This document shows positions 43,575 through 52,036 of a stretch of DNA of 64,000 nt, piece after piece. The notes below the pieces were generated by a model, which saw nothing but the letters and a program-made list of their open reading frames with translations, did not search any database and was not told the origin of the DNA. Position 1 is the stretch's first letter, and the number at the start of each line of letters is the position of its first letter. The position numbers and the translations under genes were made by a program. The DNA comes from Prevotella sp. 10(H). GTDB lineage: Bacteria; Bacteroidota; Bacteroidia; Bacteroidales; Dysgonomonadaceae. The DNA is taken from the NCBI RefSeq assembly GCF_000711235.1, contig NZ_JOMI01000007.1, positions 186,001 through 250,000 on the forward strand. Direction: 5' to 3'.

Positions 43575-44480
43575 ATGAAACCGACATTATTTATTTTGGC
43601 TGCCGGAATGGGAAGCCGTTACGGAGGACTAAAACAGCTCGACGGACTTGGGCCGAATGGTGAGACTATTATGGACTATTCAGTATATGATGCTATAAAG
43701 TCCGGCTTTGGCAAAATTGTATTTGTTATCAGACATTCTTTTGAAAAAGAATTCAGGGAAAAAGTGATTTCGAAGTATCAGGGCAGGATAGAAGTAGAAG
43801 TAGTTTTTCAGGAACTGGATTATCTGCCGGAAGGTTTTAAACTCAATCATGAAAGGGAAAAGCCATGGGGTACGAACCATGCGTTGCTGATGGGTAAAGG
43901 AGTAATCAATGAACCTTTTGGAATCATCAATGCTGATGATTTCTACGGCCGTGAGAGTTTTCAGATATTGGCCGGACAATTGAAAATGATGGCAGATAAG
44001 AGCCGTAATTACTGTATGATAGGTTATTTGCTGGGTAATACTTTATCGGACAGTGGTACGGTTGCACGTGGCGTTTGCCAGATTGATGAAGAAAACTATC
44101 TGACTAAAGTGGTGGAACGTACCCAGATAGAACGTATAGACGGTGTGCCGTGCTATAAAGAAGATGACGGCACATGGAAGAAACTTACGGATACAACCCC
44201 TGTGTCAATGAATATGTGGGGTTTTACACCCGATTATTTCGATTTGTCGGAAAAGAGTTTTACTCAGTTTCTTGAGGATAATAAGGATAATAACAAAGCA
44301 GAATTTTTAATCCCCACACTTGTTAATGATCTTATTGAACAAGGAGAAATTAAAGTAAAACTTATAAATACACCTTCCGTATGGTTCGGGATAACTTACG
44401 CTAAAGACAGGCCGGAGGCAGTACTGAAGATACAGGACTTAATTGATCAAAAGATATATCCTGAAAGGCTGTTCAATTGA
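43575..44480 (+). CDS. Sugar-phosphate nucleotidyltransferase
   Basis: A 301-residue enzyme of the NTP_transferase family. The activating signature is LFILAAGMGSRYGGLKQLDGLGPNGETIMDYSVYDA (G-x-G-x-R-x5-K variant), with the metal-binding Asp in GIINADDFYG and the substrate region VSMNMWGFTPDYFD. It makes an NDP-sugar from a sugar 1-phosphate. In other Bacteroidota this protein often sits beside an anomeric sugar kinase (NahK-like), which is absent here, so the sugar is unknown. It converges with the next gene, 4 nt apart. Confidence 0.88.
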   Translation: MKPTLFILAAGMGSRYGGLKQLDGLGPNGETIMDYSVYDAIKSGFGKIVFVIRHSFEKEFREKVISKYQGRIEVEVVFQELDYLPEGFKLNHEREKPWGTNHALLMGKGVINEPFGIINADDFYGRESFQILAGQLKMMADKSRNYCMIGYLLGNTLSDSGTVARGVCQIDEENYLTKVVERTQIERIDGVPCYKEDDGTWKKLTDTTPVSMNMWGFTPDYFDLSEKSFTQFLEDNKDNNKAEFLIPTLVNDLIEQGEIKVKLINTPSVWFGITYAKDRPEAVLKIQDLIDQKIYPERLFN

Positions 44481-44498
44481 TATATCAATACAGCCTTT
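44464..44498. terminator. Shared terminator embedded in two gene ends
   Basis: AAAGGCTGT (44464-44472) pairs exactly with ACAGCCTTT (44490-44498). One arm is coding sequence of the plus-strand gene (stop 44480), the other of the minus-strand gene (stop 44485). Confidence 0.6.
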
Positions 44499-46032
44499 GT
44501 ACCGAAAGATATAATTCACGTGTATTGTCGGTATCATCATATGTTCCTTTATTATCCACCCAGATTGTATAATACAGGCGAAACCATTTTCCATTATAGA
44601 ATAAGTCGATAGTAACGGTTTCTTGTCCGTGATTGACTCTCGGTGTTGTATTATTGTAATAATTACCCTGGCTCAGGTACACTCCATTATCAAATTGGAT
44701 ATATCCTCCCGCAGGTATAGTAATGTTTGAATAACCGAACCCTTCCTGGGAAGACATGGAACTTGCCCATATTTTTATTGGCTTGGAAGTTATATTGTAC
44801 ATGCGGGGATCGAGAGTGACAACACCTACTTCTCCATTCGAAGCACTTCTGAAATAGGCATCCATTCTGAAAACGTCTTCCACTATGGGCATATCGCTTA
44901 TAAGATGACTGGCGAGATTGTTATCTCCGGAAACATTAGCACGCATCGATCCGTGCCAGAATGTTTGCTGACCTTGCCACATCGAATTAGCCCCTACCTT
45001 GGCTGTACATATTTGATCTAAGAATTTGATTTCGAATTCCGACAATTCAGGACTTGAGGCAGAAGGTGTTCCTGATAGGGTAAAAACTAACTCTCCATTA
45101 CCATATTCCAATCTTCCAGGCTGTAATGTTGCCGTCAGACCTGTTACACCCCTCGAAGATATTGGCGTGCCGGCAGGGTAGTACCCGCCGTTCCCTCCTG
45201 TATATGGCACAATTAAAACTCCGTTGTAAGGCGTCCCGGCTTTGTATGATATAGGGTTGATTCTTGCATTGGCACAATCCAAACTTGTAATATGAGGATC
45301 TTTACTGGTTCCGCTGGCGAATTGCAGCCATTCTGATCCGTTCCAATAAAGATAGCCTTCCGTTTTTAAAGCTGCGGTGCCGAGATTATAGACCAGTAAG
45401 CCAACGGCAGGATCGGGTATTGTTGTTACATCCGTAGCACTCTGAAGTGCTACTTTAGGGCCTAGAAATCCTTTGTCAGATGCTTTTACTTCCAAAGCAG
45501 CGGATGCATGCGGGGATGTTGTCCCGATTCCGACATTACCGTTGGGGGTGATAATGAAATCGTTGGCTTGTTGAGCCTCTGTAGCGTTTTCTTCATTGTC
45601 TTTGGCTCCGTCTACATGGAATACCGATTGTGGATTTCGGGTGCCTATACCTACATTCCCCATCTGGTAAATATTTTGACTGTTGGAAGTCGCCTTATCA
45701 TCGGTTCCGCTCACCATCCATGGTTCTATGGCTTCCGTCCGAACCCATTTCGTGCCATCATTGTAATAATAACCGGGGGTTACATTACCGGTAGTGGACG
45801 TATTATATAGAACCATACCGGGTGTATGCTTTGTCAAAGGAGCTGCACTGTTTGTATGCGCCAAAGCAACGCGCGGTAATAACATGCCTTTTGTGGAAGT
45901 TCCGTCGGCATTTTCCTTTAAGTCGAGAAGTGTATCTTTTTCTGGCTCATACCCTGAACCAATGGTCACTTGCGTCATTGCATTTATAGCAAAAGACAAC
46001 ATCAGTGATAATGTTAATGATCGCTGTTTCAT
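44485..46032 (-). CDS. Secreted modular surface protein with tail-fibre-like repeats
   Basis: A 515-residue exported protein (signal peptide to about residue 20, SFAINAMT). Residues about 21-100 form the module QVTIG...KGMLLPRVALA...GMVLYNTS...GYYYNDGTKW, and a second copy follows the GNVGIGTTSPHASAALEVK segment, ending GLLVYNLG...GYLYWNGSEW. The G-N-V-G-I-G-T-x-x-P motif occurs in tail fibres and Bacteroidota surface proteins. The ~280-residue C-terminal half is not recognised. The same module opens the FISUMP protein at 7922-9100. Ligand and function unknown. Confidence 0.75.
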   Translation of the reverse strand: MKQRSLTLSLMLSFAINAMTQVTIGSGYEPEKDTLLDLKENADGTSTKGMLLPRVALAHTNSAAPLTKHTPGMVLYNTSTTGNVTPGYYYNDGTKWVRTEAIEPWMVSGTDDKATSNSQNIYQMGNVGIGTRNPQSVFHVDGAKDNEENATEAQQANDFIITPNGNVGIGTTSPHASAALEVKASDKGFLGPKVALQSATDVTTIPDPAVGLLVYNLGTAALKTEGYLYWNGSEWLQFASGTSKDPHITSLDCANARINPISYKAGTPYNGVLIVPYTGGNGGYYPAGTPISSRGVTGLTATLQPGRLEYGNGELVFTLSGTPSASSPELSEFEIKFLDQICTAKVGANSMWQGQQTFWHGSMRANVSGDNNLASHLISDMPIVEDVFRMDAYFRSASNGEVGVVTLDPRMYNITSKPIKIWASSMSSQEGFGYSNITIPAGGYIQFDNGVYLSQGNYYNNTTPRVNHGQETVTIDLFYNGKWFRLYYTIWVDNKGTYDDTDNTRELYLSVQRLY

Positions 46033-46334
46033 GTGTTTGTAATACTTGTAGATCCAATGACAAACTGATGTTTATCATTATTGTCTCCGAACTTTATTAT
46101 TGTTTGTATACTGTCCTGTGTAGTAGGACGAATAAATACGTCACCTATAAGTAATTATTACAGGTCACATTTAAGTTTCTATTTGGAATATTAAATAAAT
46201 GATATCGTTTTATCTCCATTTTGGCTATACAAAATTAAGAAAAAAACTCCGAATAATGACCGGATGTGCAGATATTCTATTTAGAAGTATTGTAAATTAT
46301 AGCAGCTTGGAACTTGAAATAAAATAAATATCCT
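46033..46334. other. Intergenic region between divergent surface-protein and SRAP genes
   Basis: No gene was found. A minus-strand TAATTTTG at 46230-46237 could be the surface-protein promoter, which would leave a long leader of about 190 nt. Confidence 0.45.
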
Positions 46335-46342
46335 TATCTTTG
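46314..46342 (+). promoter_or_regulatory. Promoter of the SRAP gene
   Basis: TTG (46314-46316), an 18-nt spacer and TATCTTTG (46335-46342) approximate the consensus; the ATG follows at 46426. No SOS (LexA) box was recognised. Confidence 0.5.
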
Positions 46343-46425
46343 ACGTCATTTTATAATTAGTTGTAAATAAGTGAACCCGATTGATTTTCAGTTTGTTCTA
46401 CAATATATTATTTAAAGGTAATTAT

Positions 46426-47136
46426 ATGTGCTTTTACATCTCCATGAATAAAAATGCTCAAACACTTGCTTCGCGGTACGGACTGAAAACGGATATTCTA
46501 GAATCGTATCAAGATATCTTAAACGAGCATTATCAGATAAACGCTTTTACTAATCCTTTGTGTTATGTAGTGACAAACAGTGAGGAATTGCACGCCTTTA
46601 ATTGGGGGCTAATACCACATTGGGAGCGGACTCCGCAGGATGCCGACAAGATACGTGCAATGACTTACAATGCACGATCGGAGTCGATATTCGAGAAGCC
46701 GTCTTTCAGGGAACCGATAAGATCGAAACGGTGTCTTGTACCGTCTACAGGCTATTTCGAATATCATCATAATGCCGATAGTTCTACAACTCCGTATTTT
46801 ATATATCTGAAAAATACAGAGATATTCTCCATAGCAGGAATATACGACAGTTGGAAAAATCCTGCAAACGGAGATATAATCAACACCTTTTCCATAATAA
46901 CGACCGAGGCCAATTCCTTTACTGCTGAAATACATAACGGCGGTAAGAATCCGAACCGGATGCCCGTTATATTATCTCCTATGGATGAAAAACAATGGAT
47001 CGATTCCTCGTTGAATAGAGAAGGTATTATTGAGCTTATGAAACCTTATGATGCTTCTTTAATGGATGCGCATGCTGTTAGAAGGGATTTTCTGAAGTTA
47101 GATACTAGGGATGAAAGGGTAATAGAAAGGCAATAA
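46426..47136 (+). CDS. SRAP protein (YedK/HMCES-like)
   Basis: A 236-residue protein that forms a covalent crosslink with abasic sites in single-stranded DNA. Cys2, which becomes N-terminal after Met removal, is the reactive residue, and MCFYIS at 46426 fixes the start, since the longer frame from 46381 would bury it. Other motifs: YNARSESIFEKPSFREPIRSKRCLVPSTGYFEY (Asn, Arg, active-site Glu) and TTEANSFTAEIHNGGKNPNRMPVIL, where the His is separated from RMPVIL by a short insertion relative to E. coli YedK. Confidence 0.92.
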   Translation: MCFYISMNKNAQTLASRYGLKTDILESYQDILNEHYQINAFTNPLCYVVTNSEELHAFNWGLIPHWERTPQDADKIRAMTYNARSESIFEKPSFREPIRSKRCLVPSTGYFEYHHNADSSTTPYFIYLKNTEIFSIAGIYDSWKNPANGDIINTFSIITTEANSFTAEIHNGGKNPNRMPVILSPMDEKQWIDSSLNREGIIELMKPYDASLMDAHAVRRDFLKLDTRDERVIERQ

Positions 47137-47167
47137 GGAATTATGTAAGTGTATTAAAACAGATAAA

Positions 47168-47208
47168 AAATAACCTCCCCCGAAAAAAACATTCAGGAGA
47201 GGTTATTT
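47168..47208. terminator. Bidirectional terminator between SRAP and HEAT-DUF1080 genes
   Basis: AAATAACCTC (47168-47177) pairs exactly with GAGGTTATTT (47199-47208), 21-nt loop. It ends both converging transcripts, including the PUL operon. Confidence 0.75.
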
Positions 47209-47221
47209 ACACCCACTTTTA

Positions 47222-50200
47222 TTATCTACTGTTTAACTCTTTGATTCTTATATTCCTGAATTTTAGAGGGGAGCCGTGCCCCAGAAATCCGATATATCCT
47301 TTTTTATTGAACAAGCCCGGATGCTGCTGTCCGTCCGCTGTTCCGTTTTTAGTTGCCTCTCTTATATTTCCATCCAGTATAACCGTTCCATTGAGAGTTA
47401 CTTTGATATGATCTCCATTTGCAGTAATCTCTTCTTCGTTCCATTCTCCGACAGGTTTTAAGAAGCCTCTTTTTGCTCCTATAATACCATATACGGAGCC
47501 ATGTGCCTGTAGCGGCGTTATATCCTTATAAACCGGATGGTCATGATCGAGAATCTGTATTTCCATACCGTCATATGCAGCATCCACACCCATAGGAGTG
47601 CGAATTCCTACGCCATTATTGGCCGCAGGAGTCAGTTGAAATTCGAAGCGGAAAGTAAAATCTGAGAACTCATCCTTAGTGTAAAGATTACCTCCATGAC
47701 CGCCTTTCGGGTTTAAAGAGATACAACCGTCTTCAATGGCATAATCGACCGTATTCCCCGTCCAACTATGCATATTTGTTCCATCGAACAGGATTTTAAA
47801 GCTTTCTTTCTCTTCCTGAGCCGATAATTGGAATGGTTTGAAGCTTTCCAGTTCTTTCACGAAAATATTGCGGTAATATACCTTACTTCCATGTGCCTGC
47901 AATTCGATCTGTTCTATAGGGAATATCGGTTGCGAGCGATCCCAGTAGTTTTCTAGTATAACATTATCTACAACCAGTTCCCCGTTAAGCTTTACGGTTA
48001 CACGGTCACCAACCATTTTGATATAGAATGTATTCCATTCTCCCAGCTTATTGTCGGCAACCTTTAATGGTTTCGATGGGTTGGATTGGTTATTGTACAA
48101 ACCACCCGAACCGACTTCTGCGCCTACATCTTTACGGGAAATATCCCATATCTGTACCTGAGGCGTACCGCGCAGATAGATACCGGCATCAGCTTCTTTT
48201 CCTGCAGGATCAAGTTTCCAGTCGATATACATCTCAAAGTCACCGTATTGCTTTTCAGTACATAGGTTATTGCCTCCCGTACCGTCGAATACAAGTGTGC
48301 CCTTTTCTGCATTCCAATGATCTATTGCAATCTTATCGGCAGCAGTTTGCTGTTTAGCCAGTTCGATTGGTTTCATTTTCATACGTGCAATCGGGTTTTC
48401 TACGAGACCTTTCCATCCGCTAAGGTCTTTCCCATTAAACAGGGATATAAATCCTTCTTCTTTCGGCATTTCACCCAAATGCTTACGGATGGCTTCCTTC
48501 TGATATCCGGCATCAGGGTTATCGAGAACTTCTGCTACTTTATTCAATAATTTCTCTACATTCTTCCCTGTAAAGTCTTTATTATTCAGTGCGATATTCA
48601 TTACTGTATGGGCAGCGGATTGCTGTACTGCTTTTTGATCCAGATATTGTCCGGCAAGTAACATGGCGAGATAAGAATTGGTTCTTCCTAGTTGACTAAG
48701 GATTTGATTCTTCTGCTCATCGGTCTTGGCTATGTCCATAGCTTTAGTGAGGAACAGTCGCTTGTTTTCTCCTGTCATATCCGAATTGGAAATCAACTGG
48801 ATATACCTTTCTAAGGCGCGATTAAAATAGGTAGAAGCCGAAGGATTGATACATATGGTGTATAACTCATCGGCAACCTGTAAACTGTTCCAGCCTAATA
48901 ATGCCTGAAAAGCTCCATCTTTAGCCGTTCCGCTCTCTATGGAAAACCTTTCGGAAATAATATTTAAAGCAGTTGCATCGCCTGTCGATGTCAGTATTGG
49001 ATAATACAGGTATTGCTTATTTTTCTGTACCTTATTCATTTGAGCGGTTATTGTTTCCAGTCTTTTCCCGGCCGGAATATCTTTTAGTACATTCCTTATA
49101 GCTTGTTGTACAAAAGTCACTGCATCGGCAGGTGTATTTTCCAGTAAGCTGTATAGAGTAGGTAAATTACCAGTTGATACTACATCTTTTAGTGCCTTAT
49201 ATGCTGTAGTCTTAACTTCTGGTGAACTATTATTTATTTGTTCCAAAACACTATCCGCATAATCAGTTGACTTTCGACTTGCCAATAGTTTTAGGGCGGC
49301 GATTTTTCCGTCATCGGTTGCTGCCGGTATTATCGTCGCAATGTGTGAACATATATCCCCCGAAACAGAGTACAGCAATTTTTCTGCTAATGCTACAGTC
49401 TGATTGTCTTCACTTTTCAGCAGATTGACTAGGGAAATGATCGCTTCTTCACTACCGATTTTAGCGATTATTTCTACAGCAGATTTCTTTACATCAAAAT
49501 TAGTAGAGGTTAATTTGCTGGTAAATACATTTGCACCCAAATCTTTTATGGCTTTTCTTTTCAATTCATTTCCACACTCTATATTCAGCCAGTTCATTAT
49601 ATCTACTTGCACTTCCGGTTTTTGTTTTTTGAGATTTTTGACTATCTCCGCATACATTTTCCCGTTCGCATACTCAGAAGCCAATATCAGCGCCGCCATT
49701 CTGTAATTGCGGCTGTTATCCTTGAGGGCATTCTGTAGTAATTTGCCTGCACTCTCCGGTTTAGCCTTCATCATTATTTCGAGGGCCGCCTCACGAGTCT
49801 GGGTTTGTCCTGCTTTCTGCGCTTTCTTCATCAGGCTGTTAGCCGCCTTTTCCGCCTCCTTTACCTCACCCTGAACTAAGAGCCTTTTGATAAGTGCGAT
49901 ATACGCCTCATTGCCACCCTCTTTGAGCATGGAGTAATTATCCCTTTCAGCCGCCTCAGCCAAGACAGGTAAAGACAACTTGGAACCCAGCTGACTGAGA
50001 GCATACAATACCACTTTCCTCTTATTGGCATCCGGCGAATCCGCCAACAGAATCAATGCATTCTCCGCCTCACTCATTTTAAGCTTGGCCATAGCCAGTA
50101 TAACAGGCTGCGCAGTCTTGTCACTTGTCGCTGCATTCAAAGCATACAACAACGCCTTTCTCGATTCCGGCGTATCGATAGCCGACAAGGCCGCCGCCGC

Positions 50201-50644
50201 AGGTCCGCCCAATGATTCGTTATCCAGAAAAGACGAAAGCTTCTCCACCGCTTCCCCTTTTCCCATAACCTCCAGTTGACGTATAATAAAAGCTTTCACC
50301 TCCCGGTCGCTGACCATATCCAGGGCCTTGATATAAGCATTAGCCGTTACCAGCCTCTGCCCTTCCATACCTTCCGCCGATACATAGTGCGACAGCCCGC
50401 TCAAAGCATACTCCACCGCCGCATTACCATCCTGCAGGTTCATCATCTTTACCAGCTGCAATACCCCTTCCTCCCCTGTAGAGGCAAGGTCCTTCATCTG
50501 GTTGTTGTATTGTTGGGGCTGCTGGGCGGGCATCTGTGCCAGCACATCCGCTACAATGGTCTTAGCCGTCCTGTTGGCCGGGAACTGCCCGTATACCAGT
50601 GAGCAACACATCAGTACAGCCGACAGTATATATATTTTTTTCAT
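47222..50644 (-). CDS. HEAT-repeat protein with two C-terminal DUF1080 domains
   Basis: A large exported protein of 1140 residues (signal peptide MKKIYILSAVLMCCSLVYG; an ATG at 50668 is an alternative start). Residues about 30-730 are HEAT-like helical repeats. Two DUF1080 domains follow (PF06439, named 3-keto-disaccharide hydrolase): about 730-930, from EGFISLFNGKDLSGW, and 950-1140, from ESFKILFDGTNMHSW. Each has the concanavalin-like strands and D-A-G-I-Y-L-R or N-N-G-V-G-I-R-T segments. It lies 18-42 nt after a Tat-exported Gfo/Idh/MocA gene, implying cleavage of an oxidised 3-keto sugar. The first ~320 codons are GC-rich, the rest A/T-rich. Confidence 0.88.
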   Translation of the reverse strand: MKKIYILSAVLMCCSLVYGQFPANRTAKTIVADVLAQMPAQQPQQYNNQMKDLASTGEEGVLQLVKMMNLQDGNAAVEYALSGLSHYVSAEGMEGQRLVTANAYIKALDMVSDREVKAFIIRQLEVMGKGEAVEKLSSFLDNESLGGPAAAALSAIDTPESRKALLYALNAATSDKTAQPVILAMAKLKMSEAENALILLADSPDANKRKVVLYALSQLGSKLSLPVLAEAAERDNYSMLKEGGNEAYIALIKRLLVQGEVKEAEKAANSLMKKAQKAGQTQTREAALEIMMKAKPESAGKLLQNALKDNSRNYRMAALILASEYANGKMYAEIVKNLKKQKPEVQVDIMNWLNIECGNELKRKAIKDLGANVFTSKLTSTNFDVKKSAVEIIAKIGSEEAIISLVNLLKSEDNQTVALAEKLLYSVSGDICSHIATIIPAATDDGKIAALKLLASRKSTDYADSVLEQINNSSPEVKTTAYKALKDVVSTGNLPTLYSLLENTPADAVTFVQQAIRNVLKDIPAGKRLETITAQMNKVQKNKQYLYYPILTSTGDATALNIISERFSIESGTAKDGAFQALLGWNSLQVADELYTICINPSASTYFNRALERYIQLISNSDMTGENKRLFLTKAMDIAKTDEQKNQILSQLGRTNSYLAMLLAGQYLDQKAVQQSAAHTVMNIALNNKDFTGKNVEKLLNKVAEVLDNPDAGYQKEAIRKHLGEMPKEEGFISLFNGKDLSGWKGLVENPIARMKMKPIELAKQQTAADKIAIDHWNAEKGTLVFDGTGGNNLCTEKQYGDFEMYIDWKLDPAGKEADAGIYLRGTPQVQIWDISRKDVGAEVGSGGLYNNQSNPSKPLKVADNKLGEWNTFYIKMVGDRVTVKLNGELVVDNVILENYWDRSQPIFPIEQIELQAHGSKVYYRNIFVKELESFKPFQLSAQEEKESFKILFDGTNMHSWTGNTVDYAIEDGCISLNPKGGHGGNLYTKDEFSDFTFRFEFQLTPAANNGVGIRTPMGVDAAYDGMEIQILDHDHPVYKDITPLQAHGSVYGIIGAKRGFLKPVGEWNEEEITANGDHIKVTLNGTVILDGNIREATKNGTADGQQHPGLFNKKGYIGFLGHGSPLKFRNIRIKELNSR

Positions 50645-50686
50645 GCTTGCTTGTATTATCTTATTCATTTCAAATCAGTAAACAGG

Positions 50687-51952
50687 TTAAATATTCCACG
50701 GGCTTCTGATCGGCTGGTCCAACAACCTGTTTGCCGCCTCATCGTTCTTAAACTCCAGTTTGACAGGATCAAAATGCAAGGTACGGTTCAGCCTGAGGGC
50801 TACCACTCCCATGTTGACAATAGTAGACGAACGGAAGCCGTTCTGCTCGTTCAGTGCAAAAGGCTTGCGCGTCTTCACACTCTCGATAAAGTCAGTCACC
50901 TGCTCCTCCGGTTCCGGATAAGCAGCCAGCTTCTTTTCCCAGTCCGGGATATCACAGACGAAGTTCTTGTATACATTGCCGTTCGGTCCCGATATATACG
51001 GCGTATCCGGATTGCCGTAGTCACCTCCCCAGAGGACGATCTGGCACCCGTCGTCATAAGTATATGTAATCGAACGCCATGTGCCGATCGCATCCGGATG
51101 CTGCTGCGGAGCATCCACCTCCACCTTCACAGGGCTGGTATTGTCTTTCCCCAACAGATACTGTACAGGGTCTATATAATGCTGCCCCATATCCCCTAAA
51201 CCACCGCCGTCGTAATCCCAGTATCCCCGGAACGTCTGGTGTACGCGGTGGCTGTTGTAAGGCTTGTAAGGCGCAGGCCCGAGCCACATATCATAATCCA
51301 GTTCCGCCGGTACCGTTTCCGGTGCTAGGTTTTCCTTCCCCACCCAGAAAAACTTCCAGTCGAAGCCCGTATGCTTGCTTATAGTAACCTTCAGCGGCCA
51401 TCCGAGCATTCCGCTCTGTACCAGTTTCTTGAGAGGTCGCACAGGCGTACCCAGCCCGTAGAAGCTGTCAGCGAATCGGAACCATGTATTCAGGCGGAAC
51501 TTGACCCCGTACTGCTTTACCGCTTCCATCACTCTTTTACCCTCACCGATGGTACGTGTCATCGGTTTCTCACACCATATATCCTTGCCCGCCTTAGCCG
51601 CTTCTACGGACATGATTCCGTGCCAGTGCGGCGGAGTGGCAATATGCACGATATCCACGTTTTTGTCCAGTATCAGTTCGCGGAAGTCATGATAAGCCGC
51701 AATACGTTCGGAGACAAGCTGCCTGCCCAGTTCGAGATGCTTCTTATCCACATCGCAGACTGCTACAAGGCGGGTTCCTGCATAATTTAGGTGTCCGCGT
51801 CCCATGCCGCCTGTACCGATGATGCCTTTTGTCAGCTGGTCGCTGGGCGGTATGAACCCGTTGCCCATGACATGGCGGGGGATGATCGTAAGGGCGGTAG
51901 CCCCGATTATCGATCTCTTCAGAAATTTCCTTCTGTCCATATTGTTTTTCAT
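50687..51952 (-). CDS. Tat-exported Gfo/Idh/MocA family oxidoreductase
   Basis: A 421-residue NAD(P)-dependent sugar dehydrogenase. The twin-arginine signal DRRKFLKRSIIGATALTIIP is at residues 6-25, so it is exported folded, probably with bound cofactor. The Rossmann motif is IGTGGMGRGHLNY, the catalytic-Lys region DIWCEKPMTRTIGEGK, and the C-terminal alpha/beta domain includes GGGLGDMGQHYIDPVQYLLG. Exported members commonly oxidise a glycoside hydroxyl, often C3. Immediately upstream of the HEAT-DUF1080 gene, and strongly GC-rich unlike the genes before it. Confidence 0.9.
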   Translation of the reverse strand: MKNNMDRRKFLKRSIIGATALTIIPRHVMGNGFIPPSDQLTKGIIGTGGMGRGHLNYAGTRLVAVCDVDKKHLELGRQLVSERIAAYHDFRELILDKNVDIVHIATPPHWHGIMSVEAAKAGKDIWCEKPMTRTIGEGKRVMEAVKQYGVKFRLNTWFRFADSFYGLGTPVRPLKKLVQSGMLGWPLKVTISKHTGFDWKFFWVGKENLAPETVPAELDYDMWLGPAPYKPYNSHRVHQTFRGYWDYDGGGLGDMGQHYIDPVQYLLGKDNTSPVKVEVDAPQQHPDAIGTWRSITYTYDDGCQIVLWGGDYGNPDTPYISGPNGNVYKNFVCDIPDWEKKLAAYPEPEEQVTDFIESVKTRKPFALNEQNGFRSSTIVNMGVVALRLNRTLHFDPVKLEFKNDEAANRLLDQPIRSPWNI

Positions 51953-51994
51953 ATGTAAATCCTGTTTATATAGTCTTTATTAGCTGTATATTGA

Positions 51995-52024
51995 GAAGGT
52001 GCTGTAAAATTATACAGCACCTTC
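51995..52024. terminator. Perfect hairpin between SusCD genes and the oxidoreductase gene
   Basis: GAAGGTGCTGTA (51995-52006) pairs exactly with TACAGCACCTTC (52013-52024), 6-nt loop. No U-run follows on the minus-strand transcript, so it may protect the upstream mRNA end or partly terminate. Confidence 0.65.
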
Positions 52025-52036
52025 CACCTTCATGTT

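Noticed and set aside
46426-47136. Insertion between the active-site His and RMPVIL in the SRAP protein as a novelty
   Set aside because: It may be the usual form in Bacteroidota; without an alignment it is not evidence of a new activity.
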